Under the pieces are notes generated by a model that searched no databases, had not been told where the DNA came from, and saw nothing but the letters and a program-made list of their open reading frames with translations. From NCBI GenBank assembly GCA_019637585.1, contig JAHBVL010000001.1, forward strand, positions 248,001-312,000: a stretch of DNA of 64,000 nt. Direction: 5' to 3'. Position 1 is the first letter of the stretch; every line of letters starts with the position of its first letter. Shown here one piece after another: positions 44,488 through 53,518 of the stretch. The position numbers and the translations under genes are program-made. Source of the stretch: Thermomicrobiales bacterium (GTDB lineage: Bacteria > Chloroflexota > Chloroflexia > Thermomicrobiales > UBA6265).

Positions 44488-44732
44488 TACTTCCAACGAA
44501 GCGGTTAAGGCACGATCGAGCGTTGCTCACCATTGGTGGAGAGGTGCTTCATCTGCTTTCCACTCCCAAGACGGTTTCCAGGGTTTGGGAGGAATTGAAC
44601 ACGATCGTCGAAGGAGAGAGTGTGAGAGCGACTGTTACATTCGACTGGTTCGTTCTCTCGCTCGATCTGCTGTTCACGCTGGATGCTATTGATCTGAAGG
44701 ACGGACTACTGGTGCGAGCACAGTTGCGATGA
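44484..44732 (+). CDS. ABC-3C system middle component
   Basis: 82 residues. The pattern PTKRLRHDRALLTIGGEVLHLL, then SRVWEELNT, then FDWFVLSLDLLFTLDAIDLKDGLLVR fits the small middle components (MC6-like) of ABC-3C systems. It overlaps its neighbours by four bases on each side (ATGA), so the three genes are translationally coupled. It probably links the ATPase with the effector. Confidence 0.8.
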   Translation: MILPTKRLRHDRALLTIGGEVLHLLSTPKTVSRVWEELNTIVEGESVRATVTFDWFVLSLDLLFTLDAIDLKDGLLVRAQLR

Positions 44733-46498
44733 TTTACGAGATATCCAGCTCCCTACCTTCGTTCAAGAAACTCATACTGAAAGCCGGTATGAACATCTTG
44801 GTTGCGGACAAGACGGCTGACTCATCTGATCGTCATTCACGCAACGGAGCAGGTAAGTCGAGCCTAGTCGACATTGTTCGCTTCCTGCTAGGTGGCAGCG
44901 CGGAGAAAGATTCAATTTTCCGGGGTCAAGCGCTGGCCTCGCATTCGTTTAGGATGGAGTTCGACCTTTCTGGCGGGCGTGCAGAAGTCCGGCGAAGTGG
45001 GCAGTCCGCCAACAAAGTGTTCGTTTCAGCGACGCCAGACCGGTGCTGGCCCGACTCAGTCGTCAGCCAGATCACGACCGTCGATTCAGAGATATCTGTC
45101 GCAGATTGGAAACGCGTTCTCACACACTGCATGTTTGACATGGATGATCTCGATAGCGACTCATCCGAACACGAAGATGCTTATCGACCGAGCAGTGGTT
45201 CGCTCGTACCGTACTACGTACGACGGCAGCGTGATGGAGGATTCGATTCGCCAGTCAAGCATACGAATATGCAACAACCTCACGATTCTCAGGCGGCTCT
45301 AATGTTACTTTTGGGACTCGACTGGACTATTGCGTCCCAGTGGAAGGCAGTAAGGGACAAGGAGAAGAACCTCAAATCCCTAAAACGGGCAGTCACGGCC
45401 GGCGCGTTCTCTGACTTAGTAGGGACAACAGCTGAACTTCGCACGGAACTAGCCGTTTCCGAACAGGCAGCTGAGAGCCTCCGGCGGTCGATCAACGACT
45501 TCAACTTGCTTCCCCAGTACCGAGAACTCGAAGCAGAGGCCGACCACGTAACCTCTCTAATTAGTTTGCTTACGGATCACAATCTTATAGATCGGCAGAT
45601 TCTGATTGAACTTCAGAACTCACTTGATCAAGAGTTCTTGCCTTCAGTGCCAGATCTACGTCGGCTCTATAGCGAAGCTGGTGTGGTCTTGGCAAATCAT
45701 GTACTTCGAAGGTTTGAAGATGTTCGCGCATTCCATGAATCTGTTGTAGCAAACAGGCGAGAGCATTTTTCCCTAGAAATTGCAAAGGTGAGCAGGAGGC
45801 TAGATGAGCGGGACGCCGAGATTGCTAGTTTGTCGGCGCGGCAATCCCAAATCATGTCAATCTTGCGGGCAAGTGGCGCGTTGGATCAGCTCCAGAGGCT
45901 CCAATCCGAACTCGCATCAATAGTAGCTAAGATCGATCAGCTTAGATTCCGTTTCGAGGCGGCGGAGCGGCTAGAGAGCGGCAAGACCGAACTCGAAGTT
46001 GAGCGAGGCAATCTTCTTCTGAGACTCCAACAGGAGTTTCGAGATCGGCAGTCGGCTGTAGGGCATGCGATCGTAGTGTTTCAAGAGGTTTCGAATTCGC
46101 TGTATGAACAAGCCGGCTCCTTGAAACTAAGCGAATCTCTAAACGGTCCTCAGTTCGAGCTTTCGATTCCAAATGCGAAAAGCAAGGGTATATCGAACAT
46201 GCAAGTGTTTTGCTTCGACATGATGATTATGCGTCTCAGCAGTGAGAGAGGGTTAGGACCTGGATTCCTGATCCACGACAGCCATCTCTTCGACGGTGTC
46301 GATGAGAGGCAGATAGCTCGAGCCTTAGTGTTGGGCAGCAGGTACGCAGCTGAACTCGGCTTTCAGTACATTGTCACAATGAACACTGACGACATTCCAA
46401 CAGAGTTTCCAGAAGAATTTGATGTAGATCGGTACCTCGTGCCTGTTACCTTGACTGATGCAACGGTCGACGGAGGGTTGTTTGGCATTCGGTTCTAG
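44729..46498 (+). CDS. ABC-3C system SMC/RecN-like ATPase (DUF2326/YydD type)
   Basis: 589 residues. Walker A is SRNGAGKSSLVDIVRFLLG at about 38-56. Long coiled-coil regions cover about 210-460 (for example FSLEIAKVSRRLDERDAEIA). The C-terminal head has FDMMIMRLSSERG and GFLIHDSHLFDGVDERQIARAL, the DUF2326 signature with a Walker B-like IHDS, and ends FGIRF. The split-head architecture is that of SMC-type ATPases that scan DNA. It is the third gene of the operon. Confidence 0.85.
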   Translation: MIYEISSSLPSFKKLILKAGMNILVADKTADSSDRHSRNGAGKSSLVDIVRFLLGGSAEKDSIFRGQALASHSFRMEFDLSGGRAEVRRSGQSANKVFVSATPDRCWPDSVVSQITTVDSEISVADWKRVLTHCMFDMDDLDSDSSEHEDAYRPSSGSLVPYYVRRQRDGGFDSPVKHTNMQQPHDSQAALMLLLGLDWTIASQWKAVRDKEKNLKSLKRAVTAGAFSDLVGTTAELRTELAVSEQAAESLRRSINDFNLLPQYRELEAEADHVTSLISLLTDHNLIDRQILIELQNSLDQEFLPSVPDLRRLYSEAGVVLANHVLRRFEDVRAFHESVVANRREHFSLEIAKVSRRLDERDAEIASLSARQSQIMSILRASGALDQLQRLQSELASIVAKIDQLRFRFEAAERLESGKTELEVERGNLLLRLQQEFRDRQSAVGHAIVVFQEVSNSLYEQAGSLKLSESLNGPQFELSIPNAKSKGISNMQVFCFDMMIMRLSSERGLGPGFLIHDSHLFDGVDERQIARALVLGSRYAAELGFQYIVTMNTDDIPTEFPEEFDVDRYLVPVTLTDATVDGGLFGIRF

Positions 46499-46677
46499 CG
46501 CTGGGGGAATTCTACCCCCTTTGATCCTGAATTGCGCTCCAGAATCGGCTGTCACCTCAGAGATTCTCCTAACACACCGCCGATTTAAGCATCCGATTCT
46601 TGCCCAGGAGACAAATGGCAGAAGATGCACTTTAGACGCCCGTCTTTAGAGCTACCGTCTACACACCTCCTGAAGCT

Positions 46678-46731
46678 GGGTTATCACAGGAGGAACTCGC
46701 CGCTAAGGCAGGAATCCATAGACCCAAGACC
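46678..46731 (+). pseudogene. XRE-type helix-turn-helix remnant
   Basis: The plus strand reads GLSQEELAAKAGIHRPKT in frame, the classic first two helices of an XRE/Cro domain (GLSQEELAAKAGI). It has no start codon, no recognition helix and no continuation. It is probably the relic of a regulator lost from this accessory region. Confidence 0.6.
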
Positions 46732-46791
46732 CGGCCCCCGAACCGCCTCCCAAGCAGAGATCGCGGGCCAACGCCCCGGCTCTGGAGGGAA

Positions 46792-46857
46792 AGTGCATAG
46801 TTGATAGTGAATAGTGAATAGAAGATGCGAGTTACTATTCACGATTCACCATGCACT
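46792..46857. repeat. AT-richer imperfect inverted repeat
   Basis: The left arm AGTGCATAGTTGATAGTGAA and the right arm (complement AGTGCATGGTGAATCGTGAA) agree in most positions over 23 bp. It is composed of TAGTGAATAG units. It is a possible hairpin element. Confidence 0.6.
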
Positions 46858-47121
46858 ACTCCCTCCCACAGGAGGACACCCCCGATTCGGCACGATCGAC
46901 CCCGCCGCAAGCAACGCACTCGTCGTTTTCCCCTGATCCCTGAAGCATAGTCAGCGAACGCGCAACGAGACCACGCGTTCACGATGGAATGCAGGCACTA
47001 CGGTGGTCCGGCGCTTCCCTGATGGCTGACAGCCGACTGCCCGCATCGGACCACAGGAGTCCGAACTACACGCGCTACCGACTGCCTGCTCACCAGTCCC
47101 GGAGGGACTTCGTCCTCTTAG

Positions 47122-47141
47122 CACCGGGTTAAAACCCGGTG
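47122..47141 (-). terminator. Hairpin downstream of the enolase-superfamily gene
   Basis: CACCGGGTT-AA-AACCCGGTG, a perfect 9-bp stem, 48 bp after the stop on the minus strand. No clear T-run follows. Confidence 0.4.
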
Positions 47142-47189
47142 GCCATGGCCCACTGGCCGTCTTGCCGTCTTGCCGTCTCAATCCGTCGG

Positions 47190-48350
47190 CTACTCCCCAA
47201 CCTCCCACTTCCCAATGGCGTACTTCTCCACCGCAGCATGATCGAGATCGACGCCCAGGCCTGGGCGGTTGGGGACAACAGCACCACCATCCCGGTACTC
47301 CATCCGCTGCTGCACGAGCGTATGCTCGCGGACCCATTCGCTGCAGAGGTCGCTGGCCAGCACGCAGTTGCGGGCGGTTGACGACGCATGCAGGCGGAGG
47401 GCTTGCAAGACGCCCATTTCGATCGAGCTGCCGTGCCAGCAATCCTTACCGGAAAACTCCGCCACGGTCGATGTCCGCTGGAATTCGGTGACCGATCCGC
47501 CACCGAGGTTGTAGGCGTCGCCGAGTCCCTCGCGCAGGGCATGGCGAAATCCTTCCATGCCGCGTGGATGGACCACGATGGTCAACGGACCAATCTGCCG
47601 GGCGCGCCGCCAGTCATCCTCAACTGTTTTCGGGAAGGGATCCTCGATCTGCACCGGTTGTTCGAGCCGGGCCAGCTTTTCGAAGAAGTGACCACCTTCG
47701 CGGAACGAGCGCCAGGCGTGCATCGGGTCGATGGTAAACCGGAATCCGGGGTCGACGTCGCCGGCGATCTCCAGCACGGCGTTGACCATGTCGCCGTGGG
47801 CGTCGCACTTCATCTTGATGCCCTTCAATCCGAGCGACTGCGCTTCCTCGACCAGCTTGGCCAAGGTTTTCGCTGGCGGGCGATTGGCCCAGAAGTCGGC
47901 GGGCACAACGTCACGCACGGCGCCGCCCATCAACCGGTGCGCCGGCAAACCAACCGCTTTGCCGATCGCATCGAACCAGAGCGATTCCATCAGGAAGTAG
48001 TGCCAGTCGCCCGGCACTTCCCACGACCAGGCGGGGTGATTCAATGGCAGACCGCTGGGCGCCCGGGTCTGCATCCAGGCGGTGGAGGGGGACATTTCGA
48101 GGAGATTGCGGCCAAGGAGGTCGCGCAATGTGGCATCGACCGTTTCCCGGGTGACGCCGCGATCCGCCTCGCCAACGGCGGTGAACCCTTCCGACGTCAC
48201 CCCTTCGACGAGGCAAATCGGCACTTCGGGCCAGGTCAGGCCATCGCGATAGATCGAACCCTTGGGCGGCGACGCGCCAATGATGTCTTGCCGCGCCGGA
48301 ACGACGACCTGCCAGACGCGGAACTTGGTGAATGTGAGCGCGGCAGTCAT
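47190..48350 (-). CDS. Enolase-superfamily (mandelate racemase-like) enzyme
   Basis: 386 residues. The capping domain has PICLVEGVTSEGFTAVGEAD, and the barrel has WFDAIGKAVGLPAHRLMGG. The KxK lysines are in LKGIKMKCDAHGD. Metal ligands are in FTIDPMHAW (Asp) and QIEDPFP (Glu), and a late HGSSIEMG histidine may serve as base. Such enzymes remove a proton next to a carboxylate. The substrate is unknown, perhaps a sugar acid. The C-terminal AIGKWEVGE is read from a CCCACTTCCCAATGG minisatellite and may be an accidental tail. Start ATG at 48350. Confidence 0.85.
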   Translation of the reverse strand: MTAALTFTKFRVWQVVVPARQDIIGASPPKGSIYRDGLTWPEVPICLVEGVTSEGFTAVGEADRGVTRETVDATLRDLLGRNLLEMSPSTAWMQTRAPSGLPLNHPAWSWEVPGDWHYFLMESLWFDAIGKAVGLPAHRLMGGAVRDVVPADFWANRPPAKTLAKLVEEAQSLGLKGIKMKCDAHGDMVNAVLEIAGDVDPGFRFTIDPMHAWRSFREGGHFFEKLARLEQPVQIEDPFPKTVEDDWRRARQIGPLTIVVHPRGMEGFRHALREGLGDAYNLGGGSVTEFQRTSTVAEFSGKDCWHGSSIEMGVLQALRLHASSTARNCVLASDLCSEWVREHTLVQQRMEYRDGGAVVPNRPGLGVDLDHAAVEKYAIGKWEVGE

Positions 48351-48871
48351 TGAGTCTCCTTTGGGTCCGAAGTCCGGGGTCCGGGGCGACGTGTGCGGTC
48401 GGTGGAACGCACCTGCGACCGCATTCGCGTGATCATATCGTGCATCAGAACGTCGCTGCGGCCAGTCCCCAGAAAGCCGTCCCCGTAGCGGCGGCGGCTT
48501 GTCCCCGCCGGTGGCGGAGTGGAGCGCCCGCAGGCGCGGAACGGAGCCACAATCGCCGCCACGACGCCTCCCTCGATCGAACTATGGATTCTTGGCGGGG
48601 CGTGTTGTGGCCTGCGGAAAATCCCTCTCCCCCGGCCCCTCTCCCGACCGCGGAAAATCCCTCACCCCCCCCGGCCCCTCTCCCGACCGCGGAAAATCCC
48701 TCACCCCCCGGCCCCTCTCCCGACCGCGGAAGGTCCCTCACCCCCCGACCCCTCTCCCGACCGCGGGAGAGGGGGGAACTCCAATGCCAGCACATTTGCC
48801 TTTTGCCCTTCGCCTTTTGCCCTTTAGCAATCGCCCGTTTATCCTGATTCCCATATCGAAGGAGCGCCGCC
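48351..48871. other. Intergenic region with repeat cluster
   Basis: It contains GTCCGGGGTCCGGGG near 48367-48384, a GC hairpin series (48475-48540, including CGCCCGCAGGCGCGG), the family A cluster at 48623-48776 and a CCTTTTGCCC minisatellite. No gene is seen. Confidence 0.6.
48623..48776 (+). repeat. Four tandem units of REP-like family A
   Basis: Three units are truncated at GACCGCGGAAAATC or GACCGCGGAAGGTC and the fourth has the full hairpin CCCGACCGCGGGAGAGGGG. The regular spacing indicates growth by duplication of the left half, leaving only the last copy able to fold. Confidence 0.85.
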
Positions 48872-49459
48872 GTGGAACGCTTTGCTTCACCGACCTGCTA
48901 CATGGGCATGCTGGAGAACGAATTGATGGATCAGCCGCTGGACTTGCGTGAGCGACAGGCTCCGATCAAGGAACGATTCAAGACCGATCCCGCGTCGGCG
49001 AAAACCACGATTTCCGTGCGCAGCGCCACACAGGGTCACCACCCGATGCGCTCGACGATCGCCGCCGACGCTGACCCGTCCTGGATCTGGAACAGCACGG
49101 CTCATCCGCAAGCTGGCGGGTTCGGCGATGCGCCATGCTCGGGCGATCTCCTCCTCGCGTCGCTGGCGGCCTGCCAGGAAGTGACGTTGCGGATGGTTGC
49201 CGCGGCGATGGGTATTCAGCTCGATGAAGTCGAGATCATCGTCGAAGGGGATATGGATTTCCAGGGGACGATGGGGACCGATCCGGAGACGCCGGTCGGC
49301 TTCACTGAAATCCGCACGCGGGTCAATGTCACCGCCGACGCACCGGCAGACCGCCTGGAGCGGCTCGCGCAGCGGGCCGAGAAGTACTGCGTGGTCAATG
49401 CCACACTGCGCAACTCCCCGGCCATGGTGACGGAGATCACCGCCAGCACGCTGACCTGA
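48872..49459 (+). CDS. OsmC family protein
   Basis: 195 residues from a GTG with AAGGAGCG upstream (an ATG at 48902 is possible). OsmC/Ohr-like proteins reduce hydroperoxides. GDAPCSGDLLLASLAACQEVTLRMVA holds the first cysteine and the central helix, and AEKYCVVNATLRNS the second. An N-terminal extension of about 55 residues (MDQPLDLRERQAPIKERF) precedes the core. No ohrR-like regulator is adjacent. Confidence 0.9.
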   Translation: MERFASPTCYMGMLENELMDQPLDLRERQAPIKERFKTDPASAKTTISVRSATQGHHPMRSTIAADADPSWIWNSTAHPQAGGFGDAPCSGDLLLASLAACQEVTLRMVAAAMGIQLDEVEIIVEGDMDFQGTMGTDPETPVGFTEIRTRVNVTADAPADRLERLAQRAEKYCVVNATLRNSPAMVTEITASTLT

Positions 49460-49497
49460 ACCAGAACGGGACACAGGGCCGCCGCTACGCCATGAAC

Positions 49498-49601
49498 GCA
49501 GCGCCGTAAACGGCGCTGCTTACGGTGCGATGCCCCTGCCGGGGCTGGATCGTTGGTCCGAAGGACCATGGCGCCGTGAGCCCGGCCCGTTCACGGCCGG
49601 G
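49498..49601. terminator. Series of four hairpins between convergent genes
   Basis: GCAGCGCCGT-AA-ACGGCGCTGC (49498-49519), GCCCC-TGCC-GGGGC (49532-49545), GGTCC-GAA-GGACC (49555-49567) and CCCGGCC...GGCCGGG (49581-49601). Their place between osmC-like and aminotransferase genes facing each other suggests a bidirectional terminator. Confidence 0.45.
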
Positions 49602-49666
49602 CGGCCTCGCGGAACCGCCGATGACCCGGGCACTCATCGTGTGCACACGCAAACGAGTCACCTGGA

Positions 49667-51046
49667 TCACGCCTCGTTGAAGAGACCCTCGGTTTTCATG
49701 CGGCGCAGTGTGGTGTCGAACGCCTCGATGGTTCGATAGACATCCTCGATGGTATGGGCCGCGCTGGGCATGCCGCCTTCCTGGAAGAGCGCAACACCCT
49801 CGAGCGACATGCCGAGGTGCAATGCATACCCCAACCGACCCGACACGCCCACACGCAACACTTCTGGCGCCACGCCCTCGGGAAGATGCAAATCGTCACC
49901 ACGCTGATTGGTGCACGATTGCCCGAGCATGATGTGAAAGGTCGAGCTTTCACCCCAGACGAAACCCGGGATATCCTGCCGCACGATAACCTCGTTGAAT
50001 CCCGTGCGAATGCGCTTGGCCATCTCGGCCGCGTGGGCTTGCACAGCCGGCGCCTCCGCAAGGGTGAGACATGCGACTCCTGCGGCCGCCGACAGCGGGC
50101 TGGCGTTGAATGTGCCGGGGTGGATGATCTTTTTCTCGCGATTCCACGCAGCGTCGCGAAATTCCAGAACACCCATGATGTCGGCGCGACCGCCGATCGC
50201 CCCGCCGGGAAGACCGCCAGCCACAATCTTGGCCAGGGCCGTCATGTCGGGAATCACCCCGCATGCTTCCTGTTTGCCTCCGGGCGCCCAGCGAAACCCG
50301 CTGATCACCTCATCGAAGATCAGCACCGTACCGGTTTGCTCGGTGAGACGCCGAATCTGTCGCAGGAAATCGTCTGACAAAGGCATCGCCGACCAGGACG
50401 CGCCGCTCGGTTCGACGATCACCGCGGCGATGTCGCCTTGCTCCAGCTGGTGGGTGATGAAGTCGATGTCGTCGGGCCACGCCACGACCACCGTATCGAG
50501 CGCTTGTTGTGGAACACCCGGATAGTGGGACGTATCGAAGGGTGGCCGGCCACCCGCCACCGCATAGTCGTGCCAGCCGTGAAAGTGTCCGGCGAACTTC
50601 ATCACGCGCGGTCGCCCGGTATGAGCGCGAGCGATGCGCATGCCCAGCATCGTCGCTTCGGTACCTGACGCTGTGAACTCGACCCGCTCGATCGATGGTA
50701 CAAGTGCGCGGATTCGCTCACTCCAGGCGATCTCCAGCTCATGGCCGGCGCCATAGTGCGTGCCCCGCCTGGCTTGCTCGGCGACGGCTTCGACGATCTC
50801 GGATCGACCATGCCCGAACAACAATGCGCCATGACCCATGGCGTAGTCGATGAGCTCCTGCCCATCGACGGTTGTTTTCCGGGAGCCGGAAGCTTCTTCC
50901 ATATATAAGGGAAACGGCTCAAGATACCGGACATCATGTGTGACGCCGCGAGGAATCCCCTCCAGCGCTCGCTGATAGAGCGCGTGGGATTTCGGATTTC
51001 TGGCGAAGTACGCTGCTTCGATGGTTTGATTGCTTTGTGGTGGCAT
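49667..51046 (-). CDS. Class III aminotransferase, glutamate-1-semialdehyde aminomutase-like
   Basis: 459 residues from the ATG at 51046, which has GGAGGGAGAGG upstream; longer frames are not coding. The PLP-binding lysine is Lys273 in DMTALAKIVAGGLPGGAIGG, the same number as in glutamate-1-semialdehyde aminomutase. EFTASGTEATMLGMRIARAHTGR, GHFHGWHDYA and LIFDEVISGFR are conserved. Its placement at the end of a peptide-transport and catabolic cluster suggests a role in degradation rather than haem synthesis; this is an inference. A true hemL is usually near other hem genes, which are absent here. Confidence 0.85.
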   Translation of the reverse strand: MPPQSNQTIEAAYFARNPKSHALYQRALEGIPRGVTHDVRYLEPFPLYMEEASGSRKTTVDGQELIDYAMGHGALLFGHGRSEIVEAVAEQARRGTHYGAGHELEIAWSERIRALVPSIERVEFTASGTEATMLGMRIARAHTGRPRVMKFAGHFHGWHDYAVAGGRPPFDTSHYPGVPQQALDTVVVAWPDDIDFITHQLEQGDIAAVIVEPSGASWSAMPLSDDFLRQIRRLTEQTGTVLIFDEVISGFRWAPGGKQEACGVIPDMTALAKIVAGGLPGGAIGGRADIMGVLEFRDAAWNREKKIIHPGTFNASPLSAAAGVACLTLAEAPAVQAHAAEMAKRIRTGFNEVIVRQDIPGFVWGESSTFHIMLGQSCTNQRGDDLHLPEGVAPEVLRVGVSGRLGYALHLGMSLEGVALFQEGGMPSAAHTIEDVYRTIEAFDTTLRRMKTEGLFNEA

Positions 51047-51182
51047 TGCGCCTCTCCCTCCGGGCGCCACGGCGATGCGCGGCGCGCGAGCGGGAGTCAC
51101 ACCGAAGACAGAGGTTGGGTATGGCTCCCAGCCTGCGCCGGGACCGCCAAACATCCGACCTTCGGCATGACTCCTGAGTTCG

Positions 51183-52085
51183 TTAGACCGTCGCCAGCTC
51201 CAGGGCCGCCAGCGAACCGCTGATCCGCGTCACCACGCTGTCCTGCGGATCGAGGAGTGGTTTGGCAACGGGGCCAACCGCGAATCCGAGCTCACGCATC
51301 GACGCTTTGAGCGGACCGGGATTGCACTCCGAGAAGATGGCGTTGAGGAATGGCGTGAGCGCCAGATTGATCCGGCGCGCTTCCGCGATATCGCCCGCCT
51401 CGACAGCGTTGAAGAGTCGCGCCCAGTGCTCCGGCACCGTGTTTGCCGATGCCAGAATCGCTCCCTTCGCTCCAGCCAGAAACTCGGGGAGGGCGTAGTG
51501 ATCTTCTCCGGAGAGAACAACCAGTCGTTCACCGGCAAGCTGGATCAGCTCGCTGAACTGCAGCAGACTGGTGTTGCACTCCTTGATCCCCACGATCTGG
51601 TCGATATCGCCGGCTAGTTGGACGACCGTTTCCGGCAGGAGATTGACTTTCGTGCGGGACGGAATGTTGTAGAGAATCACCGGCAACGTCGTCGCGGCGG
51701 CGAACTCGTGATACCAGGCCGCGATGCCCTCCTGCGTTGGGCTGACATAGTAGGGCGTGACTGGCATCACATAGTCGGCGCCACTTCGCTCGGCGAAGCG
51801 GGCCATTTCCCTGGCATCTTCCAGTCCGGGCGCCACGATGCCAACCACCACGGGAACGCGTCCCTGATTGTGCTCGAGCGCCAGCGTCACTGCCCGCTCT
51901 CGTTCATATGCCGCCAGCGCCGTGTACTCACCGGTTCCGCCAAGCACCACCAGGCCGGTGCACCCGCCCGAGACGACATAATCGATGACTTGTCGCACGA
52001 CATCTGCGTTGACGGTTCGCCCGTCGGATTCCAATGGTGTTACGAGGGCGCAATAGATTCCGTGCAATCTCGGGTCCAAGGCCAT
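51183..52085 (-). CDS. DHDPS/N-acetylneuraminate lyase family aldolase
   Basis: 300 residues. The (beta/alpha)8 family is shown by GIYCALVTPL, GLVVLGGTGEYTAL, YNIPSRT (Tyr139) and the Schiff-base lysine in GIKECN (Lys168). Members include dihydrodipicolinate synthase, sialic acid lyase and keto-deoxysugar aldolases. The neighbourhood of a transporter and peptidase argues for a catabolic aldolase rather than DapA, but sequence does not decide. It is 58 bp downstream of the M24 peptidase gene. Confidence 0.88.
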   Translation of the reverse strand: MALDPRLHGIYCALVTPLESDGRTVNADVVRQVIDYVVSGGCTGLVVLGGTGEYTALAAYERERAVTLALEHNQGRVPVVVGIVAPGLEDAREMARFAERSGADYVMPVTPYYVSPTQEGIAAWYHEFAAATTLPVILYNIPSRTKVNLLPETVVQLAGDIDQIVGIKECNTSLLQFSELIQLAGERLVVLSGEDHYALPEFLAGAKGAILASANTVPEHWARLFNAVEAGDIAEARRINLALTPFLNAIFSECNPGPLKASMRELGFAVGPVAKPLLDPQDSVVTRISGSLAALELATV

Positions 52086-52143
52086 GGCCTCAATTCTCCA
52101 TTCCTCTCGTCAGCTGGTAATCGGGTGCGAAAACGACGCAATC

Positions 52144-53370
52144 TCAGAAGCAAACCACCAGACTCTCCAGATCACGCGGGTAGTAGGTCAGCATCTCGGG
52201 ACCATGCTCTCGGATGACCACTGTTTCCGAGTGCCGGAATCCCGCCAAGCCGGGCACATAGAAACCGGGCTCGATCGCGAGAACCATTCCCTCCTGAATC
52301 ACCCGCTCGTCACCCAGATCGACGAACGGCGCTTCTTTGCCTTCCAGACCGATGCCGTGACCGGTGTGATGCGTCTGGAGGTGGGAGATGCCAAGCTCTT
52401 CCGCGGCCCGGGTGATGTCTGCTTCCGCCGCGGCAAGGGTGCGGCCAGGCTTCAACGAATCGAACGCCACTTCCTGGAGATCGAGCATCGTCTGGAAGTT
52501 CTTGATGAACTCAGCCGACGGTTCGCCGACAACCATGGTCCGCTCGAGCTCGGAGTGATAGCCGCCGATATCGACATTGACATAGGTCGTGATGCCATCC
52601 CCCCGGTTGATGCCCCGGGTGGCAACGATCGCGTGCGGAATCGTCGTTTTGGCGCCGACATTGAAGTCGACCACCACCGGCCCAAGGCGGCCACTGGTCA
52701 ATGGCTTGTAGGAAGATCCGAGCGCCTTGATCAGCGTCGTCGTGGTTTCGTTGGCCACATTCAGGCGAATCGGCAGTTCAATTCCGCCGATGACGATGCT
52801 CTCCTGCAGCCGCCGGTGGGCCAGGTTGCCCCACATGCAGCTCTGCTGCATGAGCCGCACTTCGTTTTCACTCTTGACCAACCGGAGATCGTCGACAACT
52901 TCGAGCACACGCTCGGTCGGGTTCTCCAGAATGGAGGAGAGGTTCGGGCCGCGATAGCCAAGGACGTCATGGTGGCCGTCGTTGTCGTAACCGATGCGCT
53001 TGCCAGAAAGCCCCATGTCCTTCAGGAGATCACCCACTTCATAGAGCGGATGCCGCGTGCCCGGATATTCCGGATAGATCCTCACGTGTGTGATGGTGGG
53101 AGTACGGGAGATATGCACGCGCTCCAACATCGGGGCGATTGCGCCAACTTCTCCCTCGACCGGGATGACGATGGCGATCGGGCGCTCCGACTGGAGGTGA
53201 AAGAACCCTGTCGCATAGGCGATGCGCACCGGATGGAAGAGCACGATGGCGTCGAGCTTGCGCGATTCCAGCGATGCTCGAATCCGGCCGAGACGTTCCT
53301 GATATTCAGACTGCGGGATTTCCCACCAGGTCGCCGCTTTGAGGGGTGTCTTGCTGACTGCAGATGTCAC
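52144..53370 (-). CDS. M24 family peptidase-like protein (Xaa-Pro/creatinase fold)
   Basis: 408 residues from the GTG at 53370, chosen because AGGAG lies about 8 bp upstream; an ATG at 53400 lacks such a site. The creatinase N-terminal domain is followed by the pita-bread catalytic domain with YVNVDIGGYHSELERTM, THHTGHGIGLEGKE, LAIEPGFYVPG and RHSETVVI. In metal-dependent M24 enzymes the second site reads SDxTRT; here it is SELERT, so one aspartate ligand is a glutamate. Metal use is therefore uncertain. The gene is in the minus-strand transport cluster. Confidence 0.85.
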   Translation of the reverse strand: MTSAVSKTPLKAATWWEIPQSEYQERLGRIRASLESRKLDAIVLFHPVRIAYATGFFHLQSERPIAIVIPVEGEVGAIAPMLERVHISRTPTITHVRIYPEYPGTRHPLYEVGDLLKDMGLSGKRIGYDNDGHHDVLGYRGPNLSSILENPTERVLEVVDDLRLVKSENEVRLMQQSCMWGNLAHRRLQESIVIGGIELPIRLNVANETTTTLIKALGSSYKPLTSGRLGPVVVDFNVGAKTTIPHAIVATRGINRGDGITTYVNVDIGGYHSELERTMVVGEPSAEFIKNFQTMLDLQEVAFDSLKPGRTLAAAEADITRAAEELGISHLQTHHTGHGIGLEGKEAPFVDLGDERVIQEGMVLAIEPGFYVPGLAGFRHSETVVIREHGPEMLTYYPRDLESLVVCF

Positions 53371-53409
53371 GATGGCTTCTCCTGAACTGACCAATGTCAT
53401 TGAAGGTAT

Positions 53410-53422
53410 GAGGACGGTCCTC
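53410..53422. promoter_or_regulatory. Operator-like palindrome upstream of the M24 gene
   Basis: GAGGAC-G-GTCCTC, two 6-bp arms around one base, in the 148-bp gap before the M24 gene. The related ACGGTCCT occurs before the glycosyltransferase gene at 943-950. Confidence 0.3.
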
Positions 53423-53518
53423 ACCTGAGGGTGGCCGGGGGCACTGGCTCCTTTCTTCGTGGTTGTTGCATCGAGCTGTCTTGCCCGGTCGATCCATGAC
53501 GGCGCCTCACCATGGAAC

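Larger units (their letters stand above)
46499..47189. other. Convergent intergenic region with remnants and hairpins
   Basis: No complete gene. It contains a helix-turn-helix remnant (46678-46731), an imperfect inverted repeat (46792-46857), a hairpin series near 47080-47141 (AGTCCCGGAGGGACT, CACCGGGTTAAAACCCGGTG) and a CTTGCCGT minisatellite (47157-47176). Confidence 0.5.
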
